The notes under the pieces: generated by a model | Databases searched by the model: none | What the model saw: the letters and a program-made list of their open reading frames with translations, nothing else | What the model was told of the DNA's origin: nothing | Source of the DNA: Drosophila persimilis | Lineage: Eukaryota; Arthropoda; Insecta; Diptera; Drosophilidae | Reading direction: 5' to 3' | Assembly (NCBI RefSeq): GCF_003286085.1 | Contig: NW_020825327.1 | Span: 1,550,001 to 1,614,000, forward strand | DNA: 64,000 nucleotides | In this document: positions 47,030-58,946 of the stretch, one piece after another | Numbering within the stretch: position 1 is the first letter of the stretch | Layout of the letters: each line of letters opens with the position of its first letter | Translations under genes and position numbers: made by a program

Positions 47030-47336
47030 TGAAAAATTAGAAGAGTTTTTCTAATCAAATACCGAAAACTTTGGGTGGCTGTAATTTAAATTATTTATTT
47101 GGCGGGGCGAAAAACTTGATACGCTCGATCTAATTCAAGGTTGGCGAACAACTATATTTTCTTCACAATTCAAATGTCTTACTCTAGCTATCCTACGGTG
47201 GCAAAGCGGGGCGAATTCGCCAAGAGCGAGAGAGCGAGCTTTTATTGCGCTCCCGCTTTGCCCTAGCCTAACTTACACTAGACTTCATAATTCAGATCAA
47301 TAACTAATAATTGTGGCCATGGATGGAAGGTCACGC
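47030..47336 (-). repeat. 5' LTR of C1, missing its terminal bases
   Basis: Starts TGAAAAATTAG and ends GGTCACGC instead of GGTCACGCAACA. The missing six bases lie between two GC dinucleotides, so a small slippage deletion removed the LTR tip and joined it to the target duplication. Confidence 0.75.
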
Positions 47337-48926
47337 GATGTATAGCCACCGAACTATATACGGGGTCCTTCCCCATTTGAGTCCGATTGCTTTCCTGTAT
47401 GCATAGAGGGCCACTGTGGACTTCTTTACTCTATCCTCTATGCTCAGCTCCCAATCGAGCTTTCTGTCGAGGATTAGGCCAAGATACTTGGCATTGTTTC
47501 TAAAAGCTAGCGCCTCCCCACAGAGTTTTGGGGGTGTCACTGCTGGAACTTTGTACCTAGTGAAAAGCACAAGTTGCGTTTTACACGGCTGCCTGCCTTG
47601 GTATGAATACGACTTTGGTCTGAAGCCAGGTGTCAGGGATGCACCCGTGGGAGAGGATTCCCTGCGTGAATCAGTTAGGCAGAGAAAATGCCGTGTGGTC
47701 CGCGAACTTGTATGGTTTAAGGCTTCTGATCGCCCAGGAAATGTTCTCCTGGCTTAGCAGGCTCAGGATGGCAGTTGAGACCACAGATGGAGGCGCGAAG
47801 TAGTTGGGTCTGTATTCATCGCAGCCAGGGAAGTGAGTATTTAGGAGAAGATTTAGCGACTCATCGCTGGAAGTAGCCCACGACTGGTCAAGTAGCCCAG
47901 AGTGAAACTTACGCCAGGGGGCGAGTTTGGCTTTCCTAAGTTATTTGTCGTAGGTTGACAGACTGATCTTGTACTCGTCCCAGTTTTGCTCAACGTTTTC
48001 AGCCTTAGCTTTATTGAAGAGTCTCCGGGAGGCTTTCCGGAGTTCACCCAGTTTTGGATTCCACCATTCAGGTTTCTTCCGGCCTCTGTTCTTGCCAGAG
48101 GGGCATGCTCTGTCGAGCGCCTTATTGCAGGCGTCGGTAAAGATCTTAAGAAGACGAGTCGTGGCCTCCGTGGAGAACTCCTCCTCAGATGGGGGCTCAG
48201 GGAGAACACGACAGAGGTAATCAGAGTACCGAGTCCAGTTTGTCCGCCTGATGTTCCGGAAACGGACTGGCTTCGGTACTGCGAAGGAGAAGACAGTTTC
48301 CACGTACTTGTGGTCCGAGAAGGAGTGCTCTTCCAGGACCCTCCAGGATACAATGTTACGCTGTATCTCATGAGAGGCAAGCGTGAGGTCCAGGACCTCC
48401 TTGCGGTTTTTAATAATAAAGGTGGGATCACTACCCCGGTTTAATAAGACCATCTGAGTGGTCAGTAAGTAACTGAAAAGGTACTCACCCCTTTCGTTTT
48501 GTCAGTGCTTCCCCACTGACAGTGATGTGCGTTAGCGTCGCATCCCACAATTAGGACGATGTCCATGGCCAAACAGTCTGCGATTAGAGCCCGAAGAGGT
48601 GCGTGTGGAGGGGGGTCTGGTTGTTCATGCCCCATGTATGCGGAGCAGATCCTCAGTGAGCGCTCCTGGCCTTCGAGGCTCACTGCGGTGTGGTCTTCAT
48701 TGCTGAAATTTGGGAGAAAAATTAAGTGCAACTCTCTTTTTGCAAGAATGCAGGTACGAATTTTACCTGCGGTTTCAGAAGTCCTCAGACCGGAGACCCT
48801 GTTTCCGAGGATCCAGGGCCCCTGAATGAGGACTATGTCGGCTCCACCCTTGGCCAGGTGGAGCAGTAGAGCAGCGCATGCTGCCTTACAATGGTGGAGG
48901 TTTATCTGCAGGAGCGTCAACGACAT
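47337..48926 (-). pseudogene. LOA2 ORF2: endonuclease and deleted RT
   Basis: The endonuclease starts MSLTLLQINLHH at 48926 with DIVLIQGPW and GCDANAHHCQWGSTD. A frame break lies near 48460. The next frame has LDLTLASHEIQRN and SFSDHKYVETV. The RT N-terminal part follows in another frame, and after about 47580 only the segment from AFRNNAKYLGLILDRKLDW onward is left, so the YxDD region is deleted. Confidence 0.7.
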
Positions 48927-50133
48927 TCCTGAGGCTCGCCTCCACCATTGTTGCTTCTAGATCGCTGTCAGGGGACTCCGGCTCCTCCCCGACAACGATG
49001 TGGCTGAGACCTCTGGCTAGGTTGCTCTCGTCGAACGCGTAGTCGTCCAAGATGTCGTCCGACATCATGGACGCCGCATCCGACGCCGGGTTGTCTTCCT
49101 CGCACGAGGCCCCCTCTTTCGGGATCTCCGGCAGCTCCGGGTCTGGCTCGACCTCCGCTTGCCTGCCCTTGCGATCGGACTTGTAAGTGGATATGGTGAC
49201 CTTCTTGTAGCCATAATCTACTACACCGTCCGACTTTGCGAGGAGATCGATGGATTCCTCATTTAGGACGAGGATGATCTGGCGCCTCTGCCCTTGGATA
49301 TCCTCCACCTTTGCCACTTTCCAATCGGCTGTAGGAAGGTGGGGGTTGCAGACCTGCAGTAACCTGAGGATCTTCTCAGGCTTTGCAGGCTTAGCCGAGA
49401 CCCACGCTCTGGCTCTCGGGCGACTAGGGACATCCCATCTCACGGCCTCCAGTTTCGCCCCGGGATAGACCTCTTTGAGAGCAGCCACCGCCTTCATGTA
49501 GAGGGCCGCAGAGCGAGCGTCTTGGCAGGCGATGGCTTTCACCTTGCCTTGATGCCACCCTACGTTCTTACACTTTGGCGGTGGTCCGCCGTTTCCTCCA
49601 GTTCCTGTAGGAACCGGTCCTGGAGCTCGTTCTCCACCAGGTGCCACTTATCGCGACGGACATGGTCGTCCTCAGCGCCCCTGTCCAGGACACCGATCAT
49701 GGTCTTGCCCCTCGCCACCTCAGCGAACGACCGGTTCGTGAGGTGGGTCTTCACCCGCTTGGCTTGCTGGGCTTGGCCTGGCTGGTTAGCGGGGTCCTCC
49801 GCTGAGCGTTGCCGCTTGTTGGGGGCCTTGGCTGCGCCCTTTCCGGCTTTGGCTGGCTGGAAGAGTGGCAGGATTGAGGAGGCCCACAGCCTCTGTTCGG
49901 GTCCTCGTTGGACAGGATGAAAGCCGCTCGTCTCCTGTCCTGGTACGACGTCTTTCCTCCCCGTGCAGCAGAGACGCTACCTGTCGGGGCTTCCTTGGGT
50001 TCACTCCGGTACCCGATTCGCCCTTGGAGTCACCCAACTTAGAAGGACCCGATTGGCTTTTCGGTAGTAGTTTTTTTGTAGTTAACATTTTGTTCCCACG
50101 AGTAGGCGGGAAGGGGTTGGTCACCCGAGGCAT
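48886..50133 (-). pseudogene. LOA2 ORF1, frameshifted
   Basis: The N-terminal frame from 50133 (MPRVTNPFPPTRG) is basic and Ser/Pro-rich. A middle frame (49754-49560) has TNRSFAEVARGKTMIGVLDRG. The last frame (49647-48886) holds the conserved ORF1 domain (DARSAALYMKAV, YPGAKLEAV, LPTADWKVAKV). At least two frameshifts. The stop overlaps the ORF2 start region. Confidence 0.65.
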
Positions 50134-50560
50134 AGCCCGTTTCCCCCGGGAAGCCTGATTTAATCTGGAGGTCGGCAGCTATCCAGAGTCCGCATATTAT
50201 CGACTGAGCACCCCATCGGCCATGCATCCCTCGGCATATAACACTGTCACCTTGGATTGGGGTAATTTCACTGAGAGTTTTCTTCTCTCCGCCCGACTAC
50301 CATTCGCCAGCATCCCGGCAGAGACATGACCATGCCAGGACCTGTTTCCAGCCGCCCCCACGGGGAGAGCATAGTCGCACTTCCACCGAAGTGTACAGTT
50401 ACGGCGGGTGACGGTTCGCTCGCAACCCTGTGTATCCTAGGGGTGTGAGAGGCACGGGGTATTCCTAACCGGAGTGGCTGCGCCTCATTCCGAGCTTACA
50501 GTTGAACGAGCCGACCCGCCATCCGTTTATCCCCCTGTAGCACCCAAAGGCTGACGGCTT

Positions 50561-50869
50561 TTTTGACCAATTAAAGTTTAATTTTCAAAATTCATGCTGT
50601 TACTCACAGCTCGTCAGACATGTTAAATATACAGGTGTTGCATCTAAGATGTTTTGATTTTCTTAAATCGCACACTTTCTGCCGTCGTTTTGGTTCAAAA
50701 CAAGCAATTGAGAAAGTAAAAGCAGGCAAAGCAGCCTGTCAGCTGTTTTTTTTTTTTGTCAAAAACGATGACAAAAATATGTTAAAACGGGTTAAAAAAA
50801 AATTAAACGCATTGGATGAAAACGTAATCCGCAAAAGTAAGTAAAAGACGGAGCCTGCCGTAATATTTA
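50561..50869. other. Spacer with an unassigned + strand frame
   Basis: A 74-codon + strand frame (50620-50844) is Lys-rich with a poly-Phe tract from a T-run. I see no family motif and would not call it a gene. Confidence 0.3.
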
Positions 50870-51285
50870 TTGAAGTACAGCTATGGCCGCACCTCACCAC
50901 TTTCAAAACTCTCCTGCAGATATTTCTTGTCTTCCAAATGAAACGAGTGATACAAAAAATCATCGGTTCGCCACACCCTCTTCCGCCCCCGCAAAGGAGA
51001 AAATCTGTGACCTGTGAATCTCTGAATCATAGAGAATGACCATATCTATCCGGTTGCTGAATCTGGATCAGATCGGATAACTTGTATAGCCAAAAGCAAG
51101 AAATCAATTTGCAGTGGCTACGCAACGCCCGACGTCACGCTCAGCCTGATTTTCTGTCTCTATCGCACGCACTCTTTGTCGTGTCGTTTAATATTAGCGG
51201 CGTCTGCCGGAGGAGAGCCATACTGACCAAGTATCGGGTATAAATGTAGAGTTGCGGTCGCATCAGCAACTTACAACGTTCCCCC
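50870..51285 (+). repeat. INE-1-like repeat
   Basis: Contains AATCTGTGACCTGTG, CATAGAGAATGACCATATCT, GCACTCTTTGTCGTG and ends with GGGTATAAATGTAGAGTTGCG, as in the other copies. Confidence 0.7.
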
Positions 51286-53510
51286 TCGTTAAGTGATATT
51301 TCACTGATTTTACCCCAGCTTCCCAAATACCTCCGAAGTGTGGTCCTGCCGGGGGAATGAAGTGCCACTCGATCTGTTCTCTTTCTAATATTGGCACCAC
51401 TTTTTGTTGTTCTTAAAGGCTCTGGTATTCCTCGTCTAAAATGCGCGACGCACCCACAAAGTTGGTTCCATTATCGAAAAATATTTTTGCACATTTTCCT
51501 CTTCTTGAGAGAATTCTTCAGCTAGAAATGCATCTGAAGTAAGATTGCTGACTACTTCCAAATAAATAGCCTTTGTCGCCATGCACACGAATACGGCAAT
51601 ATATCCCTTATAGGATTTCTGACCCCGGCTTTTAGAGCATTGGATATGGTAAGGCCCGGCGAAGTCTACCCCTGTATTTGTAAATGGGTGCGACATTGTA
51701 GCTCTGTGTTTCGGCAGATTTACCATAATTTGTTCTGCAATATTCTGTCACTTAAGTTCTGTTAAGTTTTTTCTTTAAGCAATTTCTTAGCCCAAAAATC
51801 CAAAACTTTCGCTGGATATAGTTTCGCATCAGATCAATTCCACCGTGCAATGTTTCTTTATGTGTATTCATGATAATTAAAGAATTAAAGTGACACTTAT
51901 TTAAAATCAAGGGATGTTTAACTTCAAATTCCAAGTTGGAGTTTTGCAATCCACCTCCAATTCGTAACAATCCATCTTTGTCTAAGAACGGATTTAAGCT
52001 TAATAGTTTATTTTTTGTTTCAATTTCCTTTTTATTAATTAGACTAGCTATTTCGGGACTGAATTGGGTAGCTAGTTGTTGTTTTACTATTAATAATTTG
52101 GCTCTCCTAATCTCCTTCGCAGTCAAAAATTGAGGAAATTCTTTCTTTTTGGTTTTGATTTGAATAAACCTCAATACACATGCAATGACTCTTTCTAGTT
52201 TATGCATACACGAATATTTTTGTAATAATTCAGAAAAAATGTTATTTTTTTCTTCAATTTCTTATTTTGGCCAATGATCCTTAGATTTCGCCAACCATTG
52301 AGGCCCTTCCCACCAAATCTTAAAATCTTTTAGCTTATCTACACTAATGCCCCTTGATGCTACATCTGCTGGATTGTCTTCAGTTCTAGCATGTCCCCAT
52401 TTAATTTCTTTAATTTTTCTCACTTCGTCAGTTCGACACCGGATAAACTTGTCTTTATTGTCTCCATTATTTATCAAGGCTAGAGTAATCATAGAATCAC
52501 TCTACATTACTTCCAACCGCTATTTTCACCCGTTGAATTAATTTTGCCAGAAGATGTGCTGCAGAAAGTTCTAATTTTGGTTTACTTTTCCAAATCTTCT
52601 TCGGGTTAACTTTGCTCTTGCTGGCTATTATAATTGTAGAACTATCTACCTTGGCATACACTACGGCAGCATCGGCCAACCCATGAATAGGCATCGACTT
52701 ATTGTGCTGAGTATTTAGCCATCTTGGCATCCGAATGCTCTCTAACTCAATAAAAATATCTTTAAACGAATTCCATTCCATTGTTTGTTTTTTGAATAAA
52801 CAATTTTCCGACAAGTGTCACTGGAGACAACCAGGCTAAGGGGTCATACATCTTGGCCAAGGTGGATAAAACTATTCTTTTATTTTTCTTAATTAGTTCA
52901 TAATGGAAATCGAACCTAAACTCGTCCTTAACCGGTTCCCATTGGAGTCCTAATGCTTTGACGGATTCATTCTCTTCAATGATTAATACTTTATTCTCTT
53001 AGTTATCTCTAACGCCTTCTATAATTTCTGGGATATTTGTTATCCACTTTCTTAAGTTAAACCCAACCTTATTAAACTCCCGGGTAACTTCTTTTACATG
53101 CTTTTTAGCATCCAGTATCGTGTCGGCACCTGTCATCAGGTCGTCCATATAAAAATCATTCTTTATGATATTCCTAATTGCTTGATTTTTGCAATCATCT
53201 GCTATTGCAACAAGCACCCTGGTTGCTAAGTAGGGTGCTGAAGCTGTACCGTACGTAACGGTTGTAAGTTTATAATCTTTTAACTTTTCGTTTGGATTAT
53301 CTCTCCAAATTATATGCAAATATTGTTGATCTTCTTTATCAACATTAATTTGCCGGTACTTTTTTTCAATGTCCGCAGATATTACAAATGGCCATTTACG
53401 CCATTTCACCATAATATCGAAAATATCTTTTTGGACTCTTGGTCCAACCCACATGATATCATTTAAACTTTTATTATACCCAATACTCAATATGAGTATT
53501 GTGTTAAAGG
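51286..53510 (-). pseudogene. Fourth BEL/Pao-like family: RT to integrase remnant
   Basis: The minus-strand order is RT (53601-52999: IMWVGPRVQKDIFDIM, VISADIEKKYRQI, FYMDDLMTGAD with YMDD at 53140-53151), RT thumb, RNase H (52814-52262: IHGLADAAVVY, NPADVASRGISV), pre-integrase region (52207-51752: LLRIGGGL, HKETLHGGIDL) and integrase core start (51726-51436: HPFTNTGVDFAGPY). It is AT-rich and more decayed than A, B and C, with several stops. An INE-1 repeat joins each end. Confidence 0.75.
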
Positions 53511-54285
53511 AATCGTTTCCGACCCATAAAGTATATAGATATTCTTGATCAGCATAGCCGAGTCGATTGAGCCCTGTCTGTCTGTCCGTCCCTATTAGCA
53601 CCTAGAGCTCAAAGACTATAAGACCTAGAGCAACGACATTTTATATCCGGACTTTTGTGATATGTCACTGTTACAAGTATATTTCAAAACTTTTTCCCAC
53701 CCACTTCCGCCCCCACAAAGGGCGAAAATCTGTGGAATCCACAATTTCAAAGGTACTTTCACCTATCAGCAAACCAAAAACGCAGACTCTGAATTGGATC
53801 GTATCATTATTATAGCCAGAATGAAGAAAACAATTTCATTTTTTCTCGCCCTGTCTCTCTCTAACACACACGTATCCGGCCTTGCTTAGCGTAAAACATC
53901 AGCGCCTAAATCTCAGAGACTATAAGAGCTAGGGCAACCAAATTTTTGATGCACAATCCTTAGATATCGGACCTTGACGAGTTTGTTCCAAAATTTCGCC
54001 ACACCCCCTACCGCCCCCCCGCCAAAGGACGAAAATCCACAATATTGTAGATTCGAGAAAACTAAAAACGCAGTCATAGAGAATGATTCATTTGGATCAT
54101 TATTATAACCAAAAGGAAAAAACCAATTTGCAGTGACTACACAGCGCCAGACGACACATTCTGACTGATTTTCTGTGTCTCCACGCACTCTTTGTCGTGT
54201 CGTTCAATGTTTGCGAAGTCAGGAGGAGGAGAGCCATACTGACTAGGTATTGGGTATAAATGTAGAGTTGCGGTCGCAGCATTAT
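53511..54285 (+). repeat. INE-1-like repeat
   Basis: Starts AAAGTATATAGATATTCTTG and ends GGGTATAAATGTAGAGTTGC. Includes two partly repeated inner blocks (AATCTGTGG, CTCAGAGACTATAAGAGC). Confidence 0.75.
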
Positions 54286-54540
54286 TTTTTAACTCTACAT
54301 ACTTATTTTGTATGTTCTCTATATTTTGAAGCATTTTTTCCTACTGCTGTCTCTTATAGTAGTCATGATTGACTACTCCATATGCCACCAATGCAGAATT
54401 ATTGAATGTAACTTTATTCTTCAGTTCTCCCAAACTTTGGATTACATCGCTGGTCAAATGACCAGCTTTAATCTTAATTTCCGTTGCTATCGCGGCTTGA
54501 GCCTCTAAAAGCTTAATGATATTGTTCGATTTACTTTATT
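54286..54540 (-). pseudogene. Unassigned coding remnant, possibly gag of the fourth BEL family
   Basis: The minus strand reads as a coherent protein-like stretch (EAQAAIATEIKIKAGHL, then DVIQSLGELKNKVTF, then MLQNIENIQNKYVELKN) with one internal TAG. It lies upstream of the BEL pol remnant, separated by the INE-1 copy, so it may be its gag N-terminus. Unproven. Confidence 0.35.
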
Positions 54541-55254
54541 ATTTACTTAGTTAAGCTTAAAAACAATTTAAAATATCTGACTTAGCTGATGAATTCTGCA
54601 CAAAACATTTTTTTTGTTTTTCACAGTCACAGTTATTTTGCCGCTTGTATATTTCTCAACTGCTGGCCATTAAGAATTTTCGATGTTACGGATTATATTA
54701 TTTTTCACATTCGATGTTTCGGCCTCAAATACGCTGCCATCGCGGAAAGTTTTTTTTTTTCAATTTAAATAGAGCCTGTACAGCTCGTACTTTTTCAAAT
54801 TATTTATTGGAACTTACGTTTCATTAATTTTTTTGTATACTCTGTTCATTCTTACAGAAGGAAAACCAGAATTTTATTTGGCTACCTTGTACTGCCAGTG
54901 TACTAGACACTTGTGCAATCTCAAAGGAGCAGGGTTAACTCCTTGCTCTTACCACATGGGGCAAACAATAAAGAGTCTCGAAGGACAAATATGTTAAGAC
55001 CTTAAAAGAAAGGTCTCGACATTTGCGACTTTTAAATTCGAACTAAATTTTATTCCTAAAAGCAGAGCCTTATGTGATTTGACAATGAGGCATGAGATAC
55101 AATTTCGTATTCTATTATTATTGTTAGACCCACGCTAAGGATACATTTTTACTGCGGGTGTCAATTAGTCAATAAGCTTACATTAGTATTTTTTTTAGGA
55201 CTGCATTGGTTGTTTTCTCAACTTGTGTTTTGTTTTAGTATCTTTTAATGGGTT
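54541..55254. other. No gene seen
   Basis: AT-rich with T-runs. No motif-bearing frame or repeat termini recognised. Confidence 0.4.
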
Positions 55255-56540
55255 ACGATAGGTTAAGGCGGTAGCCTGGAAGGGGGGATAAAATCCGCCG
55301 CCACCCAAGCCCACTTGGACCTACAAGAGGCCCATCGTGTTGCCGCATAGGCGTGTGCCCCTTCTCGTTGCCTGAACCGTGAGAGCAGACTACTGCAAGT
55401 TAAGATCAGTCCCATCCGGATGCTTGGATGAATTTGGACAAGGATCCCTGTTTTGATTTCGGACAGGTTCGAAACATCCCTGAGAAAAGCGGCCCCGAGA
55501 AACTGAAGACGACGATTTCCAAGGGCCGAGCAATGGAAGCAGAAGTGGGGGACTAATTCCTCCCTTCCTCGTCGCGACAACTCGTGCAGAAGTCATTATG
55601 AGGGTTTGACAGTCTAGAGGCGTTAGTGCCTATCTGTCAGTCTCCCGTAGTAGCTCAGGTGAATGTAGAGCATTGTGCTTTACAGAGTCTATATAGCACC
55701 GCCGAGCGCTATTTCGATCGATGAGGCCATATCGATCTCGAGACTTTACAGGAGATGGTTTGCTGCCATCTCCCGTTTGCCTTTTGCTCAAATATATCGT
55801 GCGTAAGAAGCCTACATGTAGCCAAAGGAACCGCTACCTTTTCTCTGTATGATAAGAGAGGAATTGCAGTGCCATGCCTGGCTAGCTCGTCGGCGGCATC
55901 ATTCCCCTCGATGTCCCTATGTCCGGTGACCCATGTAAGGAAGATATCTAACTGCTCTGCGATCTCGTGCAGAGACCTGCGGGAGTCATTTACAGTCGCT
56001 GAGTTCGACAATATCGATTCTAAAGCTTTAATAGCTGCTTGGCTGTCTGAGAAGACGCACACTTAGTGTGTGTTTAGAAGTAGCTTGGAGACAATAGAGA
56101 TGGCCTTATTGATGGCCGTAACCTCCGCTTGAAACACACTACAGTGATCAGGGAGCCTGAAGCAATGACTGATGTTGAGCTCGCTACAGTAGACTCCGCC
56201 TCCCACGCGGCCGTCTAACTTTGAGCCATCAGTGTAGAAGTGGACCGCATTTACAGGTCCTTGTTCGCCCTTCTCCCAGTCCTCCCTAGATGGGATTGAT
56301 ACCTGGAAAGGCGTCAAGAGGTGATCACTAGGGATACAATAATCTGTCCTCTCAGGTAATTGCGGTCGTCTCGTCAGGATTCCCTAGTGCCGCGTACGCT
56401 TTTCACAGTTTGGCTTCTCTCATTCAGAGGGCGGAAAGTGTTGCCACCTTCTTTCCCATAAGATCTGCAAGGAGAAGGTCCAGAACGGAATGCAGGGCTT
56501 CCCCTGCAGTAGTGCGTAACCCGTATCCTGCATAGCTGTT
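55255..56540 (-). mobile_element. LOA-like element LOA3, 3' fragment
   Basis: A minus-strand RT end, RNase H and 3' region. The RNase H frames are 56317-56063 (VHFYTDGSKLDGRVGGG) and 56062-55709 (FSDSQAAIKALES, TWVTGHRDIEGNDAADELA). The downstream C-terminal finger region (VPHFCFHCSALGNRRLQFLG) is at about 55580-55263. One frame change separates the first two. All four RNase H motif regions are readable. Confidence 0.75.
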
Positions 56541-56980
56541 TAAATGGTTTACAGATGTTTTTTTACACGCGAACAGTCATTACTTATCTACTTTATGCGA
56601 TTTCTTAGGATATCGACTTTTTGGTTACATGAGTGATCGTGTACAATAATATTTTCATGTTTGAACGACAAGACTATCGAAATTTATAAAGAATTTTAAG
56701 TTTAAATTTGTTTTTGTTTCGCCAGCACTTTTTTTTACACTCAGTACTTTGCTTTGAACCAGTTTTTTTGCAGTTTGGTTCCATTTTTCTTTTTTATCCT
56801 TGTTATATTTATTAGAACCCTGAATCCACGGTAAAAAAAAATAAAAAAATCACAGCTATACTCTTGCGTTTTTAATGCTTTCCAACGTTACGAATCTTTT
56901 CGTAACGCACACGTGGGAAACAATTTTTCAAAGCAAAATACCTGCGAAGGAGAGAAAGAACGAGCTTGGGTGCTGTGTAC
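56541..56980. other. No gene seen
   Basis: AT-rich, with A- and T-runs. No supported feature. Confidence 0.4.
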
Positions 56981-57175
56981 AGTGACTCGTCTGCTTCGAT
57001 GGCGACCGTTTTCGCACGTCGGTTTTTGATGAGCGCAGGTGTCCCGAATGGCTACCACGGAGGACAACGTAACAAAAATCCACGATCTCGTATTAGCAAA
57101 TCGCCGATTAAAGGTGTGTGAGATAGGTGAATCAACAAGCGCAACCGTAAACCACTGCAGAGCAGTGTTTGTCGT
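56981..57175 (+). pseudogene. mariner-like transposase, N-terminal fragment
   Basis: The + strand frame ATTEDNVTKIHDLVLANR, then LKVCEIGESTSATV, matches the second helix-turn-helix region of mariner transposases (irritans-like by memory). A frameshift separates it from the preceding DERRCPE (DxRRSGRP-like) segment. It ends at the C2 LTR. Confidence 0.6.
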
Positions 57176-57481
57176 TGAAAAATTAGAAGAGTTTTTCTAA
57201 TGAATTAACCGAAAACTTTGGGTGGCTGTAATTTAATTATTTATTCGGCGGGGCGAAAATGGGCTCGATCTATTTCAATGTTAGCGAACAACTATATTTC
57301 CTTCACAATTCAAAATCTCTTACTCTAGGTAACCTACGGTGGCAAAGCGGGGCGAATTCGCCAAGAGCGAGAGAGCGAGCTTTTATTGCGCTCCCGCTTT
57401 GCCCTAGCCTAACTTACACTAGACTTCATAATTAAGATCAATAACTAATAATCGCCGCCATGGATGGAAGGTCACGCAACA
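57176..57481 (-). repeat. 3' LTR of C2
   Basis: TGAAAAATTAGAAG to GTCACGCAACA, 306 bp, with several differences from the C1 LTRs but closely similar to the C2 right LTR. Confidence 0.85.
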
Positions 57482-58946
57482 CCGGCCCCGTTGAACGGCT
57501 GCATCGGCTTCAACACATTGGGAGCGGCGCCAATTTGTGTATATCCCGCCGAAAAACCGCTGCAGTGCTAGTCCTTATTTCGACGACCCTGACCATGCCG
57601 TCCTCTCCTTCGTGCGTGGCGATGACCCTCCCCACGAGCCACTCCTGAGGCGGCAGATTGTCCTCGGCCACGATGACGAGGTCTCCTTCCTCGAGGTTCG
57701 GTTGCCGCTGGTGCCATTTGCCCCGAATTTGCAGCCCCAGGACATATTCGCGGGACCATCGCTGCCAAAACGCTTGCCTGACTGACGAGACAAGTCGTCA
57801 TCGCCGCAAGCAACTGAGACTCTCCTGGTCCGGAGTCCGCAGTGCTGGGGGGCGATGAGCGACCCGCTTGTCAGCAGGTGCCCGGGTGTTAGGGCCTCGC
57901 CGTCGCTTGGATCTTGGCTGATGGCTCCCAGCGGCCTCGAGTTCATTATGGCCTTGATGCCGACGAGGACTGTGGCGAGCTCTTCGGCGGTTAGGAGCGC
58001 GCTCCCTACCGCCCGTAGGAGTAGGCTCTTGGCAGTTTTTACACCTGCCTCCCATAGCCCTCCCATGTGAGGAGCTCGCGGCGGTATGAACGCAAATTCG
58101 CATCCGTTTTTTGACGCGAAGTCGCGAATTGCGTCTCCATGCTCCTTGAGCCTGATCCGCAGAGCGCTGAGATGGCGGCTCGCTCCGACGAAGTTCGTCC
58201 CGTTGTCGCAATGGACGACTTGGGGATATTCTCGGCGCCCGACGAACCTTTGAAAAGCCAACAAAAAACAGTCAGTGGTTAGAACGGACACTATTTCTAG
58301 GTGAACCGCCTTGGACGCAAAACAAACAAAAAGCGCAATGTATGACTTGTATGGGGGCATTCCGCGAATTTTCAATGTCGTGTGCACTGGTTCACAAAAA
58401 TCAACGCCGCAAATTGAAAATGGGCGGAGAGCACGGAGTCGATCTGCGGGTAAATTCCCCATGAGTTGCGTCAGCATTCGAGGCTTGCATTTAAAACAGC
58501 GCATACACGATCGAACTGTCTGACGGCAGACCTCCTGAGCGTTCAGTATCCAAACGCTCTGTCGAAGGATGCTCACAAGTGCTCGTGGGTCGACATGAAA
58601 GTTCGAATGGTGCAGATGACGAATATAGCTTCGCACGAATTGCGAGCGCTTAGTCAAAAGCAGAGGAAACTTGGCATCGTATGATATAGGAGCCCCCCAC
58701 TCGCAACAACGAAAAGTTGCACCAAGTCCCTGTGTCTTCATGGATGAATGGGTTCAACCGCTGAAGACTAGGACCAATTGTAGATCCTTTCCTCACCTTT
58801 TCGATTTTTCCTTGATACTTGTGATGCTGAACGATTTCGACACTTTTATAAAAGGCTTCATTGTATTCGGTCGGTGAGATAGTTTTTTCGAAATTTAGGC
58901 TTGGGTCTTTACATTTTCTTATAAAGCGGAACACATACACGAACAC
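57482..58946 (-). pseudogene. C2 pol: integrase
   Basis: A 388-codon frame (58741-57575) covers the zinc finger (HLHHSNFHVD...CMRCFKC), the catalytic Asp blocks (GVDFCEPVHTTL, VVHCDNGTNFVGA) and Glu block (GGLWEAGVKTAKSLLLR), so the core is more complete than in C1. The C-terminal tail is out of frame after the same six-G run (about 57850) as in C1. Confidence 0.8.

Larger units (their letters stand above)
40821..47334 (-). mobile_element. BEL/Pao-like element C1
   Basis: A minus-strand element inserted in LOA2 with a 5 bp duplication GCGAT. It has left LTR 40821-41131, pol, gag, a 1 kb leader and right LTR from 47030. The right LTR lacks its last bases. Internal deletions affect RNase H and the zinc knuckles. 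It is sister to C2 at 57176-63292. Confidence 0.85.
47337..50560 (-). mobile_element. LOA-like element LOA2, main part
   Basis: A minus-strand element with a GC-rich 5' UTR (about 50160-50560), ORF1, endonuclease and the edges of the RT. Much of the RT palm is deleted. It continues at 40820 beyond C1. Its protein order is the same as in LOA1 but the sequence is clearly different. Confidence 0.7.

Noticed and set aside
50461-50580. Possible HDV-like ribozyme at the LOA2 5' end
   Set aside because: AGCCG/CGGCT pairing exists, but no proper P1, P3 or CTAAG-type joining segment could be drawn by hand.
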